Shown here: positions 8,498 through 18,203 of the stretch, one piece after another
Layout of the letters: each line of letters starts with the position of its first letter
Numbering within the stretch: the first letter of the stretch is position 1
Source of the DNA: Maribacter arenosus
Lineage (GTDB): Bacteria; Bacteroidota; Bacteroidia; Flavobacteriales; Flavobacteriaceae
Reading direction: 5' to 3'
Length of the DNA stretch: 64,000 nucleotides
Assembly: GCF_014610845.1 (NCBI RefSeq)
Contig: NZ_JABTCG010000001.1
Coordinates: 62,001-126,000, forward strand
Translations under genes and position numbers: made by a program
Notes under the pieces: generated by a model
The model's input: the letters and a program-made list of their open reading frames with translations, nothing else
Database searches by the model: none
What the model was told of the DNA's origin: nothing

Positions 8498-10873
8498 CTA
8501 AAATTTAAAGTTATAGGTAACAGCCGGTACAATCCCGAATATGGAAGTTCGAACGGCCTCATTCACATTCGTATCTTGATTTCTTCTAAAGGATATTGAA
8601 GCGGCATTCCTTCTATTGTAAACATTATAGAGACTAAATACCCATTCGCCCTGTAATTTTCTATCCTTGTTCTTTTTCGGCGTAAGAGTGGCAGCAAGGT
8701 CCAATCGATGATATCCAGGTAGCCTTTCCTTATTTCTCAATCCATAATATGGCACCGTTAATCCTTGGAATTCATATTGCCCGATAGGGTAGTTGGTGGG
8801 CTGTCCGGTCTGAAATACAAAATTGGTATTGAAACTCCATTTGCTATTAAGTTCATAGTTCCCATAAATCGAAAAGTCATGGGTTTTATCATATGGGGTA
8901 TTATACCACTCCCCACTATTGATACCCGTTTCATTAGGGTTGCGTCCAGGGGTCCTTTGCTCTGACTTTGAAAGCGTATAAGCTAGCCAGCCCTGAAGTT
9001 TACCCACGTTTTTACGAAATAAGAACTCCAGGCCGTATGCTCTTGCCTCACCGTTTAGTATGACTTGCTCTATGGCATCATTGGCAATTAAATTGGCTCC
9101 ATCAACATAATCGATGCGATTTTGAATATCCTTATAGAACACTTCGGTCTCTAAGGAATAATCACCCTCCTTAAGATTTTTGAAATACCCCAATGCGTAT
9201 TGATCCAATAATTGGGGCTCTATAAAAGAGCCACTGGGGGTCCATACATCCAAAGGTGTAGGGGAACTGGTATTTGAAAGTAGGTGAAGGTATTGGGCCA
9301 ATCGAGTATAACTGGCTTTAACGGAGCTATCCGAATTTAATGTGTACGACAAACTGATCCTGGGCTCAAAATTGTTGAATTTGGCCAAGCTTTCATTCCT
9401 TCGAGGATTCAATGTGCCTATGGGGTCAGCTTCCTGATAGATTTGGAGTTCGGAATTGAAAATAACCGGATTGTCATTTTCATAGACATTCAATTCATCT
9501 TGGCCCAAGCGGTTGAAGTAACTGTATCGCAATCCGTAGCCAAGGCTAAGATTCGGGGTTATCTCATGCTCAAAACCTAGATAGGCCGCAAACTCATTGG
9601 CATATTTCTGTATAAGTTGATTTTCCACGATTCCTGATGTTGAATTACTCGGTTCTATCTTCCCAGGATTAAAACGATAATAGATATTGTTAAGACCATA
9701 GTTTATTTGCAAGTGATCGTTGACATAATGTTTTAAGTCATATTTCACATTGAAATTTTGTATTCCTGAGTTCCAATTGAATCCTACAAAATCCAATTTC
9801 AATCCATAGTAATAGTCGGAATAAATCAAGGATAGATTCGAGAACAACTTGTTGGAAAACAAATGGTTCCAGCGAAAATTCCCTACCGCATTGCCATAGG
9901 TGTTCACAAAACTATCACTGATGCTAAAAACATCCCTTCCGAAATACCCCGATAAAAAGATATTGTTGTTTTCGTTCAGTTTATAGTTTATTTTGGTGTT
10001 CAGGTCATAAAAATAAGCCGTATTGTCCACATTGAACAAGGGTAGAAAAAGATGGGCATAGGAAGACCTGCCTCCAATTAGGAACGCCGCTTTGTCTTTT
10101 TTCAAAGGCCCTTCGATAAGTAAGCGGCTAGCAACCAAACCTATACCTCCGTTAATTTTAAGCTCCTTGCTATTCCCTTCTTTTTGAAAGATATCAAGTA
10201 CCGATGAAAGTCTACCGCCATAGCGGGCAGGAATCCCCCCTTTGTACAACTTTATATCTTTTATGGCATCCGGGTTGAATACCGAGAAAAACCCAAATAG
10301 GTGTGAAGAATTAAAAATGGTGGCCTCATCAAGAAGGATGAGATTTTGGTCCACAGCACCACCCCTTACATTGAAACCGGAAGCCCCTTCACCGGCATTG
10401 GTAACCCCTGGCAACAACAATATCGACTTAATGACATCGGCCTCACCAAGAATTACAGGTATCTTTTTAATCGTTGCGACCGACATCGTATTTACACTCA
10501 TTTGCGGTTTACGTATGTCCAATTTATCACTTGTATCAGTGACGATAACCTCATCCAATTGCTCAGCCTCCTCGATCATCAAAAAGTTCAGCTTGCTGTT
10601 ATCGGTCAATTGTATGGTTTGTATTTGCTCTTGAAATCCGAGATAACTGACCTGTAATTCGTATTCACCTTCAGGTAAGGTAATGGAGTAGAAGCCATAC
10701 TCATTTGTGGTCACACCTGTATTCAGCTCTGGGACTGCAATGGTTACTCCAATCATCGTTTCGTTGCTAGACGCTTCAGAAACGGTGCCGCTTAGGGTAA
10801 ATTTTTGTTGGGAAAAAAGTGAAAATGGAAAAATAGATAACAGGATGATAAAAGCCGAATACCTCTTAATCAT
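8498..10873 (-). CDS. TonB-dependent receptor with CarboxypepD_reg-like domain
   Basis: A 791-residue outer-membrane transporter from the ATG at 10873. A signal peptide (MIKRYSAFIILLSIFPFSLFSQ) is followed by a carboxypeptidase-regulatory-like beta domain (GTVSEASSNETMIGVTI to VSYLGFQE) and a plug domain (LPGVTNAGEGASGFNVRGG, then LYKGGIPARYGGRLSSVLDI). The rest is a barrel ending in VPAVTYNFKF with a terminal aromatic. An upstream in-frame ATG at 10963 would put 30 extra residues before the signal peptide and would run into the icd terminator, so I rejected it. It forms a two-gene unit with the DUF4249 lipoprotein. The substrate is unknown. Confidence 0.93.
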   Translation of the reverse strand: MIKRYSAFIILLSIFPFSLFSQQKFTLSGTVSEASSNETMIGVTIAVPELNTGVTTNEYGFYSITLPEGEYELQVSYLGFQEQIQTIQLTDNSKLNFLMIEEAEQLDEVIVTDTSDKLDIRKPQMSVNTMSVATIKKIPVILGEADVIKSILLLPGVTNAGEGASGFNVRGGAVDQNLILLDEATIFNSSHLFGFFSVFNPDAIKDIKLYKGGIPARYGGRLSSVLDIFQKEGNSKELKINGGIGLVASRLLIEGPLKKDKAAFLIGGRSSYAHLFLPLFNVDNTAYFYDLNTKINYKLNENNNIFLSGYFGRDVFSISDSFVNTYGNAVGNFRWNHLFSNKLFSNLSLIYSDYYYGLKLDFVGFNWNSGIQNFNVKYDLKHYVNDHLQINYGLNNIYYRFNPGKIEPSNSTSGIVENQLIQKYANEFAAYLGFEHEITPNLSLGYGLRYSYFNRLGQDELNVYENDNPVIFNSELQIYQEADPIGTLNPRRNESLAKFNNFEPRISLSYTLNSDSSVKASYTRLAQYLHLLSNTSSPTPLDVWTPSGSFIEPQLLDQYALGYFKNLKEGDYSLETEVFYKDIQNRIDYVDGANLIANDAIEQVILNGEARAYGLEFLFRKNVGKLQGWLAYTLSKSEQRTPGRNPNETGINSGEWYNTPYDKTHDFSIYGNYELNSKWSFNTNFVFQTGQPTNYPIGQYEFQGLTVPYYGLRNKERLPGYHRLDLAATLTPKKNKDRKLQGEWVFSLYNVYNRRNAASISFRRNQDTNVNEAVRTSIFGIVPAVTYNFKF

Positions 10874-10939
10874 TGATGCAATTTTTCGTAAATGTAAAAA
10901 GAATACTAAGGGTATGGGATGCGTTAACATTAATTTAAA

Positions 10940-10969
10940 AGAAAAACCCTTGACAACTGCCAAGGGTTT
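10940..10969 (-). terminator. Intrinsic terminator after icd
   Basis: A 9-bp stem, AAACCCTTG (10944-10952) with CAAGGGTTT (10961-10969). Read on the minus strand it follows the icd stop codon and is followed by a U-rich run. Confidence 0.75.
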
Positions 10970-10989
10970 CGTTTTTGAAAATTTATAAA

Positions 10990-13209
<2,220 letters not shown>

Positions 13210-13235
13210 TTAAAAAAAATTTGATTTTAGTGCTG

Positions 13236-13243
13236 CAAATATA
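13236..13243 (-). promoter_or_regulatory. Bacteroidota -7 element for icd
   Basis: CAAATATA on the plus strand reads TATATTTG on the minus strand, 26 bases before the icd ATG. No -33 TTG is found at normal spacing. Confidence 0.45.
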
Positions 13244-13274
13244 CAATTTTATAGCCGCCTGTTGATGGTAGGAT

Positions 13275-13283
13275 TGTGGATAA
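13275..13283 (-). other. Perfect DnaA-box 9-mer
   Basis: TGTGGATAA is the exact reverse complement of the consensus TTATCCACA. I saw only one perfect copy in this gap, so it may be chance or a lone titration or regulatory site and does not by itself mark an origin. Confidence 0.4.
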
Positions 13284-13354
13284 TTATCAATGGAAAACGA
13301 TTCCTTTATTGGGTAGTGTAAAAAGCCTTTTTCACCTAAAATATTGGGTAAAAC

Positions 13355-13395
13355 AAAAGCCATATCATTGTACAAGTACATTTGATATGGCTTTT
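13355..13395. terminator. Strong two-tier hairpin, probable bidirectional terminator
   Basis: A 13-bp perfect stem, AAAAGCCATATCA (13355-13367) with TGATATGGCTTTT (13383-13395), has an inner 5-bp stem TGTAC/GTACA in the loop. T-runs lie outside the stem on both strands. On the minus strand it directly follows an in-frame stop at 13395-13397, as a real gene end would, though no intact gene precedes it. Confidence 0.6.
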
Positions 13396-13653
13396 TAGAA
13401 ATAGCTTGCCAATATATGTTCTGTATTTTCAACAAAACCGCAACCAGTGATTGCCATCAACAACACTATTTCAACGTTTGAAATACGCCGTTGTCCTCAA
13501 TCCTTCAACCAAGTAACTCCATTGTATTTCTTCTCGCTGTCTTAATGTTTTATCTTAATTATAGAACCTGGGTTTTATACTTAAATCAAAAACATCCACA
13601 TTGTACCTCAAGACGTAAGCCCTTCGATAACCATGCTCATTTACCCATTTCAT
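13395..13653 (-). pseudogene. Possible decayed gene between rplS and icd
   Basis: Minus-strand frames here look coding but are broken. Bases 13653-13555 give a 32-residue frame (MKWVNEHGYRRAYVLRYNVD..., ending KPRFYN). Bases 13496-13395 give GQRRISNVEIVLLMAITGCG... ending ILASYF, with its stop abutting the terminator-like hairpin. The two lie in different frames with stops between. I cannot name the family. This could also be non-coding spacer that happens to stay open. Confidence 0.3.
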
Positions 13654-13849
13654 TTCAATCAGGACGGATCCTAATTAAACTACTTGGTAAACTAAACAAC
13701 AATATAAAGAACGTAAACTCTATAATGAATAAACAAACTGCCCTAATGGACGTTTATTTTTTCATTGAATAAATATAGACGGAAATTTTCAATTTACAAA
13801 GAATTAAAAATCAACACCTTATAAACCTAGGTTGTTAACAATTGTTCAT

Positions 13850-13883
13850 AAAAAAACACCCCAAGTTCTTGGGGTGTTTTTTA
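13850..13883. terminator. Intrinsic terminator after rplS
   Basis: Near-perfect palindrome: AAAAAACACCCCAAG (13851-13865), a short TT spacer, then CTTGGGGTGTTTTTT. It lies 18 bases past the rplS stop on the minus strand and has T-runs on both sides, so it could act in both directions. Confidence 0.85.
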
Positions 13884-13900
13884 GATATTGTGCATTCTTT

Positions 13901-14251
13901 TTAAGAACGAACTTCCTTTATTCTTGCTTTCTTACCGGTAAGTCCTCTAAAGTAGTATATTCTAGCCCTTCGAACTTTACCTTTTTTATTTATTTCTATT
14001 TTTTGCAACGCTGGCAGGTTGATCGGGAATATACGTTCAACGCCAATAGTTCCTGACATTTTTCGAATGGTAAAGGTTTCCGTGGCGCCACTGCCTCTTC
14101 TTTGGATTACGACCCCTTTAAAGAACTGGGTACGTGTTTTTTCACCTTCTTTGATCTCATAGTACACCGTGATTGTATCACCGGCCGAGAATTCGGGTAA
14201 TTCTTTTTTTGAAATGAACTCGTTTTCTACGAAGTTGATTAATGATTCCAT
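13901..14251 (-). CDS. rplS: 50S ribosomal protein L19
   Basis: Ribosomal large-subunit protein at the 30S-50S interface. The 116-residue length matches the family. Diagnostic segments are PEFSAGDTITVYYEIKEG, EGEKTRTQFFKGVVIQRRG, SGATETFTIRKMSGTIGVERIFPIN and the C-terminal RARIYYFRGLTGKKARIKE. It has its own promoter with both Bacteroidota elements at 14319-14348, a leader of roughly 60 bases and a strong terminator, so it appears to be a single-gene unit. trmD lies upstream on the same strand, as in many bacteria, but 433 bases away. Confidence 0.97.
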   Translation of the reverse strand: MESLINFVENEFISKKELPEFSAGDTITVYYEIKEGEKTRTQFFKGVVIQRRGSGATETFTIRKMSGTIGVERIFPINLPALQKIEINKKGKVRRARIYYFRGLTGKKARIKEVRS

Positions 14252-14318
14252 TACTATATTTTACAATGATGTTCAACCAACATTCACGATTTTCGTCAGA
14301 GGTTAATTTAACAGGGTG

Positions 14319-14348
14319 CAAAAATAAGCTATAAATTAAAATCTACAA
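14319..14348 (-). promoter_or_regulatory. Bacteroidota promoter for rplS (-33 and -7)
   Basis: On the minus strand TTG (plus 14346-14348) is followed by a 19-base spacer and TATTTTTG (plus 14319-14326). Both elements at the right spacing make this one of the two clearest promoters in the window. Confidence 0.65.
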
Positions 14349-14369
14349 GATTTTTAGTTCTAATTTTTC

Positions 14370-14522
14370 TTAATTAATGTTATGATTTCGTGATTTTAGC
14401 ATTGCCATAGAAAAACCAAGTGAAAAAATTCCAGTAAAGACACCTCTTAAAATAGCTAAATATCCTTGTATTTCCACAATTTCAATGGCCGCTGTATCCC
14501 AGATCACATTGGCCGTCAGCAT
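14370..14522 (-). pseudogene. Possible membrane-protein remnant or 50-residue ORF
   Basis: Within the 433-base gap between trmD and rplS, a minus-strand frame of 50 residues begins at the ATG at 14522 and ends at TAA at 14370. It reads as an amphipathic start (LTANVIWDTAAIEIVEIQGY), then a hydrophobic helix (LAILRGVFTGIFSLGFSMAML) and a basic tail. A TAG lies in frame not far upstream, and the neighbouring frame (RILGIDYNWK) also looks coding, which suggests the 3' end of a decayed membrane protein. The rest of the gap (14523-14684) shows nothing recognisable. Confidence 0.3.
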
Positions 14523-14684
14523 TGGTCTTCCAATTATAATCAATACCTAGTATCCTACCTAAAGTCATTAATAGCCCTCAAATGACCATTGTTTTATATT
14601 ATGGATGGGATTACCGAGATTTTGATTTGTGCGGTACAGCCTAAATCGATCCCTGCATAAAGTATTTATAGTACTGTGTTATTG

Positions 14685-15365
14685 TTATTTTTTCTCTAAA
14701 AGATCAGGACGTAACGCTTTGGTTCTTTCATAAGCCTTGTTTTCGCGCCATTCTTCGATTTTTGGAAAATTTCCACTCAAAAGAATGTCAGGAACTTTAA
14801 GTCCTTTATATTCTGAGGGTCTGGTATATACTGGTGGGGCCAATAAATTATCCTGAAAAGTGTCGGTAAGTGCCGAGGTTTCATTGCTCAGCACCCCAGG
14901 AATTAGTCGAATTACGGAATCACATAGTATGGCCGCCGCCAATTCACCTCCGGAAAGCACATAATCCCCAACTGAGATTTCCTTGGTTACATAGGCATCC
15001 CTAACCCTTTGATCAACACCTTTATAATGACCACAAAGAATAATCATATTTTCTATCAGTGATAGGCTATTGGCCATTTTTTGGTTTAACGTTTTCCCGT
15101 CGGGCGTCATATAAATAATCTCATCATATTCCCGTTCATTCTTCAAGGCCGAGATACATTTGTCAATCGGCTCGATCATCAAAACCATTCCCGCTCCTCC
15201 ACCGAACTGATAATCATCTACTTGATTATAACTTTTATCGGTATAGTCGCGCAAATTATGCATGTGTATCTCGACTAACCCTTTTTCGATGGCCCGCTTT
15301 AAAATTGACGCCTCGAACGGACTTTTAAGTAATTCGGGTAATACAGTTATAATATCAATACGCAT
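14685..15365 (-). CDS. trmD: tRNA (guanine-37-N1)-methyltransferase
   Basis: A SAM-dependent enzyme that makes m1G37 next to the anticodon and so prevents +1 frameshifting. The 226-residue protein starts [13 protein letters not shown] and carries the SPOUT trefoil-knot hallmarks: [38 protein letters not shown] and [12 protein letters not shown], plus the C-terminal [17 protein letters not shown]. The acetyltransferase gene lies only 19 bases upstream on the same strand, so the two are likely co-transcribed. Confidence 0.97.
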   Translation of the reverse strand: MRIDIITVLPELLKSPFEASILKRAIEKGLVEIHMHNLRDYTDKSYNQVDDYQFGGGAGMVLMIEPIDKCISALKNEREYDEIIYMTPDGKTLNQKMANSLSLIENMIILCGHYKGVDQRVRDAYVTKEISVGDYVLSGGELAAAILCDSVIRLIPGVLSNETSALTDTFQDNLLAPPVYTRPSEYKGLKVPDILLSGNFPKIEEWRENKAYERTKALRPDLLEKK

Positions 15366-15384
15366 AATAGCTGATAGATCTAAA

Positions 15385-15828
15385 TTATTGTGCGGTCCAA
15401 AAGTAGTGAAAACTGCTAATGTCCTTAACCCAGTTTAATTTTTCGTATAATTTCTGTGCTGGGTTGTTAATGGCCGTTTCCAGTGCAAGGCCCTTTGCCT
15501 TTTTGTCTAAACAGAATTTCTTGGCCCTGTTCAAAAGTGTTTCACCGATCCGTTTTTGTCTAAGATGCAGTGGCACGAACAAATCGTTTAAAACATAGGA
15601 ATGCTGCATCGAAACCGATGAGAACATATTGTAGAGTAGTGTAAATCCGGCGGGTTCATCATTATAAAATGCTAGGAATATTATCGCTTCATTTTTTCGA
15701 ATTCGCTCCTCTAAAAATACCATTGCACCTTCAACATTACTTTCTTGTTTATAGAACACCCTGTATTGGTCGAATAAGGGAACGACTTGGTTTAGATTTT
15801 CCATCGAGGCCTTGACGATTTTTATCAT
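15385..15828 (-). CDS. GNAT family N-acetyltransferase
   Basis: A 147-residue acetyl-CoA-dependent acetyltransferase. The fold is visible as an N-terminal strand-helix ([23 protein letters not shown]), [40 protein letters not shown] (the acetyl-CoA loop, RQKRIG) and [21 protein letters not shown]. The acceptor is unknown. I chose the ATG at 15828 because the upstream one at 15852 lies inside the terminator hairpin of the preceding gene. It is transcribed toward trmD with a 19-base gap. Confidence 0.85.
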   Translation of the reverse strand: MIKIVKASMENLNQVVPLFDQYRVFYKQESNVEGAMVFLEERIRKNEAIIFLAFYNDEPAGFTLLYNMFSSVSMQHSYVLNDLFVPLHLRQKRIGETLLNRAKKFCLDKKAKGLALETAINNPAQKLYEKLNWVKDISSFHYFWTAQ

Positions 15829-15836
15829 AATACTAG

Positions 15837-15862
15837 CAAAAAAAAGCTCCAATTTGGAGCTT
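15837..15862 (-). terminator. Intrinsic terminator after the coiled-coil membrane protein gene
   Basis: Stem AAGCTCC (15844-15850) with GGAGCTT (15856-15862) and a 5-base loop. On the minus strand it lies just past the stop at 15866 and is followed by a run of at least eight U. Confidence 0.75.
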
Positions 15863-15865
15863 ATA

Positions 15866-16486
15866 TTATTTCGATTTCTTGTATTTGTTTATCTCGTCTT
15901 GCAATTGTCTACTAATCTTTTGTTCCCTTTCCAAGGCCCTACGTCGATGGTCCTCATATTCAACCTCCACCTCTGAAAGCGCTGTTTTTGCCTCTTGGGT
16001 CAGCGTATTGCTTCTCCTGAATTTATAAACAAAAAGGAGGAACAATAGTAGTAATCCTGCAATGATGGTCCAGAGAATAAAATTATAGGTGCCTTTGGAA
16101 ACCAAAATTCCTAAGAATGACATACTATCTTTTTGTTCGGTTACCGAAGCTAAATTATTGGTTGTTTCCTCCAATTTTTTGTTCAATGAGGAAATCGTAG
16201 CTTCATGACCGGCGATAGTGGCATTCAGTTCGGCTTCCTTTTTATAGGAAGCATTAAGTGAATCCAATACATTCTTCCGCAATTTATCCAACGATATTAT
16301 GCGTACGACCTCATAACGTTTGCCGTCGGCCCTATAGTTACCCGATTTTTTATAGATATAATCGAACTGGCTGTCAATACTCCCTTTGTCCAAGGACAAT
16401 TCCTCAGTGTCGGTTTCGTCTTGGGCGCTGTGTATATTAAAAGTGAATATGGCCAATACAAAAAGTAGTGTTTTTAAACCTTTCAT
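15866..16486 (-). CDS. Coiled-coil, single-pass membrane protein of unknown function
   Basis: 206 residues: a signal peptide (MKGLKTLLFVLAIFTFNIHS), a periplasmic part with a predicted coiled coil (about residues 80-120, ELNATIAGHEATISSLNKKLEET), one membrane helix at about 136-154, and a cytoplasmic charged coiled coil rich in R, E and K to the end. I do not recognise a domain with a known role. The layout suggests a structural or signalling membrane protein with helices on both sides. It has its own terminator, which separates it from the acetyltransferase-trmD pair downstream. Confidence 0.75.
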   Translation of the reverse strand: MKGLKTLLFVLAIFTFNIHSAQDETDTEELSLDKGSIDSQFDYIYKKSGNYRADGKRYEVVRIISLDKLRKNVLDSLNASYKKEAELNATIAGHEATISSLNKKLEETTNNLASVTEQKDSMSFLGILVSKGTYNFILWTIIAGLLLLFLLFVYKFRRSNTLTQEAKTALSEVEVEYEDHRRRALEREQKISRQLQDEINKYKKSK

Positions 16487-16632
16487 TATAAAATGATTCT
16501 AAGTTTAGTAAATGATTTAGAGGCAACTAAAGTAATCCATTAATATCAATTAAGAAAAAAATTTGATCATAAGTCCTATAAACCTATGAACGAAAGGGTT
16601 TAATTTTAATTGTATCGTTTTATTGATAAGAT

Positions 16633-18081
16633 TCAATAATACGTATATCGCCGCACTTTTGCAATATACTTGGCCAGCCTTATGACTTGATGTGCATAGC
16701 CATATTCATTATCATACCAAATATATAGAACAACATTCTTACCGTTATCTGAAACAATGGTTGCTTTGCTATCATAGATAGCTGGGGCCGATGTGCCAAC
16801 AATATCGGATGATACCATTTCCTTGCTAAGTGAATATTTTATTTGCTCAACAAGATCACCTTCCAAAGCATATTTCTTGAGTATCGTATTTATTCCTTCC
16901 AAGGAGGTTTTGTTTTTAATCACTAAGTTCAAAATGGCTAATGATCCATTGGGGACGGGAACGCGTATGGCATTTGATGTTAATTTTCCATGAAGCGATG
17001 GCAGTGCTTTCGAGACGGCCTTCCCAGCCCCTGTTTCCGTTATGACCATGTTCAAGGCCGCCGCCCTGCCACGTCTATATTTACCATGCATATTATCAAC
17101 AAGGTTCTGGTCATTGGTGTAGGCATGAATGGTCTCGAGATGCCCTTTTTTGATGCCAAGTGAATCTTCGATGACTTTAAGAATAGGTGTTATGGCATTT
17201 GTGGTACAAGATGCCGCAGAAAAAATATGCGTCTTATCAGGATCGTACTCCAAGTGGTTGACTCCATGAACGATATTGGGCACTTCTTTTCCTGGAGCCG
17301 TTAATAATACTTTAGAAATCCCTTTCGCCCTTAAATGACGAGATAGCCCTTCTTGGTCCCTAAAAGCTCCTGAATTGTCGATTAAAAGGGCGTTTTCAAT
17401 CCCAAAATGGGTATAGTCGAGGTCCTCAGGATGGTCAGCGCTTAACATGTGAACTGTTGTTCCATTGATAATCATGGCACCATTCCTCACATCTGTATCC
17501 ACTGTTCCTAAAAATCTTCCATGTACGGAATCGGTACGTAACAAGCTCGCTCTCTTTTCAAGGATTTCTTCATTAATGTCACCTCGTGTCACAATGGCCC
17601 GCAACCGAAGTTGGTTGCCTTTACCGGTTTTAGCCATTAATTCCCGGGCCAGTAATCGCCCGATTCTTCCAAAACCATAAAGGACCACATCCTTGGGTCG
17701 TATTTCCTTGGCACTGTAAGCCCCCTTTAGCTTTTCAATTACAAATGCCTTGATATCATTATAGGTATGGTCATCCGAATGATATTCATAGGTTAATTTT
17801 CCAATATCCAATTTTGCTGGGGGTAACTTAATGTCCTTGATGGCCCTAAGTATTTCAATGGAATCGAAAATAGAAATCGGTTTTTGAACAAACTCCCCTG
17901 CATATTCGTGCAAGTGAATGATGTCACTTACGCTACGGTCAATAATTTGGTTCTTGAACAACACTACTTCAATGGCCTTGTCATACCATAGATCACTTGT
18001 GATTTTGATAAATTCTGTAGTAGCTTTTCTTCGATCGGCCTGAAAGGCCAATTCCTTTTCGTATGATTTTATCCTATCCAT
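16633..18081 (-). CDS. gap: Glyceraldehyde-3-phosphate dehydrogenase, long form
   Basis: Oxidises or reduces at the glyceraldehyde-3-phosphate / 1,3-bisphosphoglycerate step. The protein has 482 residues against about 335 for the usual enzyme. Residues 1-128 form a helical extension that is not part of standard GAPDH. The Rossmann motif GFGRIGR is at 136-142, the catalytic cysteine is C292 in SAASCTTN, and HAYTNDQNLVDN and WYDNEYGYAHQV follow. The segment AIVTRGDIN after the second strand, where many glycolytic enzymes have a different nucleotide-selecting sequence, may bear on NAD/NADP preference, but this is not settled. Transcribed alone. Confidence 0.95.
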   Translation of the reverse strand: MDRIKSYEKELAFQADRRKATTEFIKITSDLWYDKAIEVVLFKNQIIDRSVSDIIHLHEYAGEFVQKPISIFDSIEILRAIKDIKLPPAKLDIGKLTYEYHSDDHTYNDIKAFVIEKLKGAYSAKEIRPKDVVLYGFGRIGRLLARELMAKTGKGNQLRLRAIVTRGDINEEILEKRASLLRTDSVHGRFLGTVDTDVRNGAMIINGTTVHMLSADHPEDLDYTHFGIENALLIDNSGAFRDQEGLSRHLRAKGISKVLLTAPGKEVPNIVHGVNHLEYDPDKTHIFSAASCTTNAITPILKVIEDSLGIKKGHLETIHAYTNDQNLVDNMHGKYRRGRAAALNMVITETGAGKAVSKALPSLHGKLTSNAIRVPVPNGSLAILNLVIKNKTSLEGINTILKKYALEGDLVEQIKYSLSKEMVSSDIVGTSAPAIYDSKATIVSDNGKNVVLYIWYDNEYGYAHQVIRLAKYIAKVRRYTYY

Positions 18082-18106
18082 TGGTTGTTGACGATTAGAA
18101 TTTTCT

Positions 18107-18114
18107 CAAAAGTA
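18107..18114 (-). promoter_or_regulatory. Bacteroidota -7 element for the long GAPDH gene
   Basis: CAAAAGTA on the plus strand reads TACTTTTG on the minus strand, 25 bases before the ATG at 18081. No -33 TTG at normal spacing. Confidence 0.4.
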
Positions 18115-18149
18115 AAAGTTTAAAACTTTACTATTCTGTTTCCCTAAAA

Positions 18150-18181
18150 CAAAAAAAGAGGTCGTCTAATAAAACGACCTC
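18150..18181 (-). terminator. Intrinsic terminator after the DegP/HtrA gene
   Basis: Stem GAGGTCGT (18158-18165) with ACGACCTC (18174-18181). On the minus strand it follows the protease stop codon and is followed by a run of U (plus-strand A-run at 18151-18157). Confidence 0.8.
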
Positions 18182-18203
18182 GAATATATCTCTAGGTTAT
18201 GAC

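Larger units (their letters stand above)
13210..13900. other. Gap of 691 bases between icd and rplS
   Basis: No intact gene is supported. From left to right it holds the icd promoter element, one DnaA box, a very strong hairpin at 13355-13395, short minus-strand frames that look like a decayed gene (13395-13653), a strongly AT-rich stretch (about 13670-13845) and the rplS terminator. The plus-strand frame 13491-13772 begins at TTG and has no family resemblance, so it is not called. Confidence 0.6.

Noticed and set aside
8498-10963. Earlier start of the TonB receptor at 10963
   Set aside because: It would put the signal peptide 30 residues inside and begin within the icd terminator; the ATG at 10873 gives a proper signal peptide.
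10242-10988. Plus-strand ORFs opposite the receptor gene
   Set aside because: Shadows of a long, clearly identified minus-strand gene.
13491-13772. 93-residue plus-strand ORF between icd and rplS
   Set aside because: It starts at TTG without a promoter, has an improbable composition, and the opposite strand gives more protein-like short frames.
15385-15852. Upstream start of the acetyltransferase at 15852
   Set aside because: The extra eight residues lie in the terminator hairpin of the preceding gene and are not family-like.
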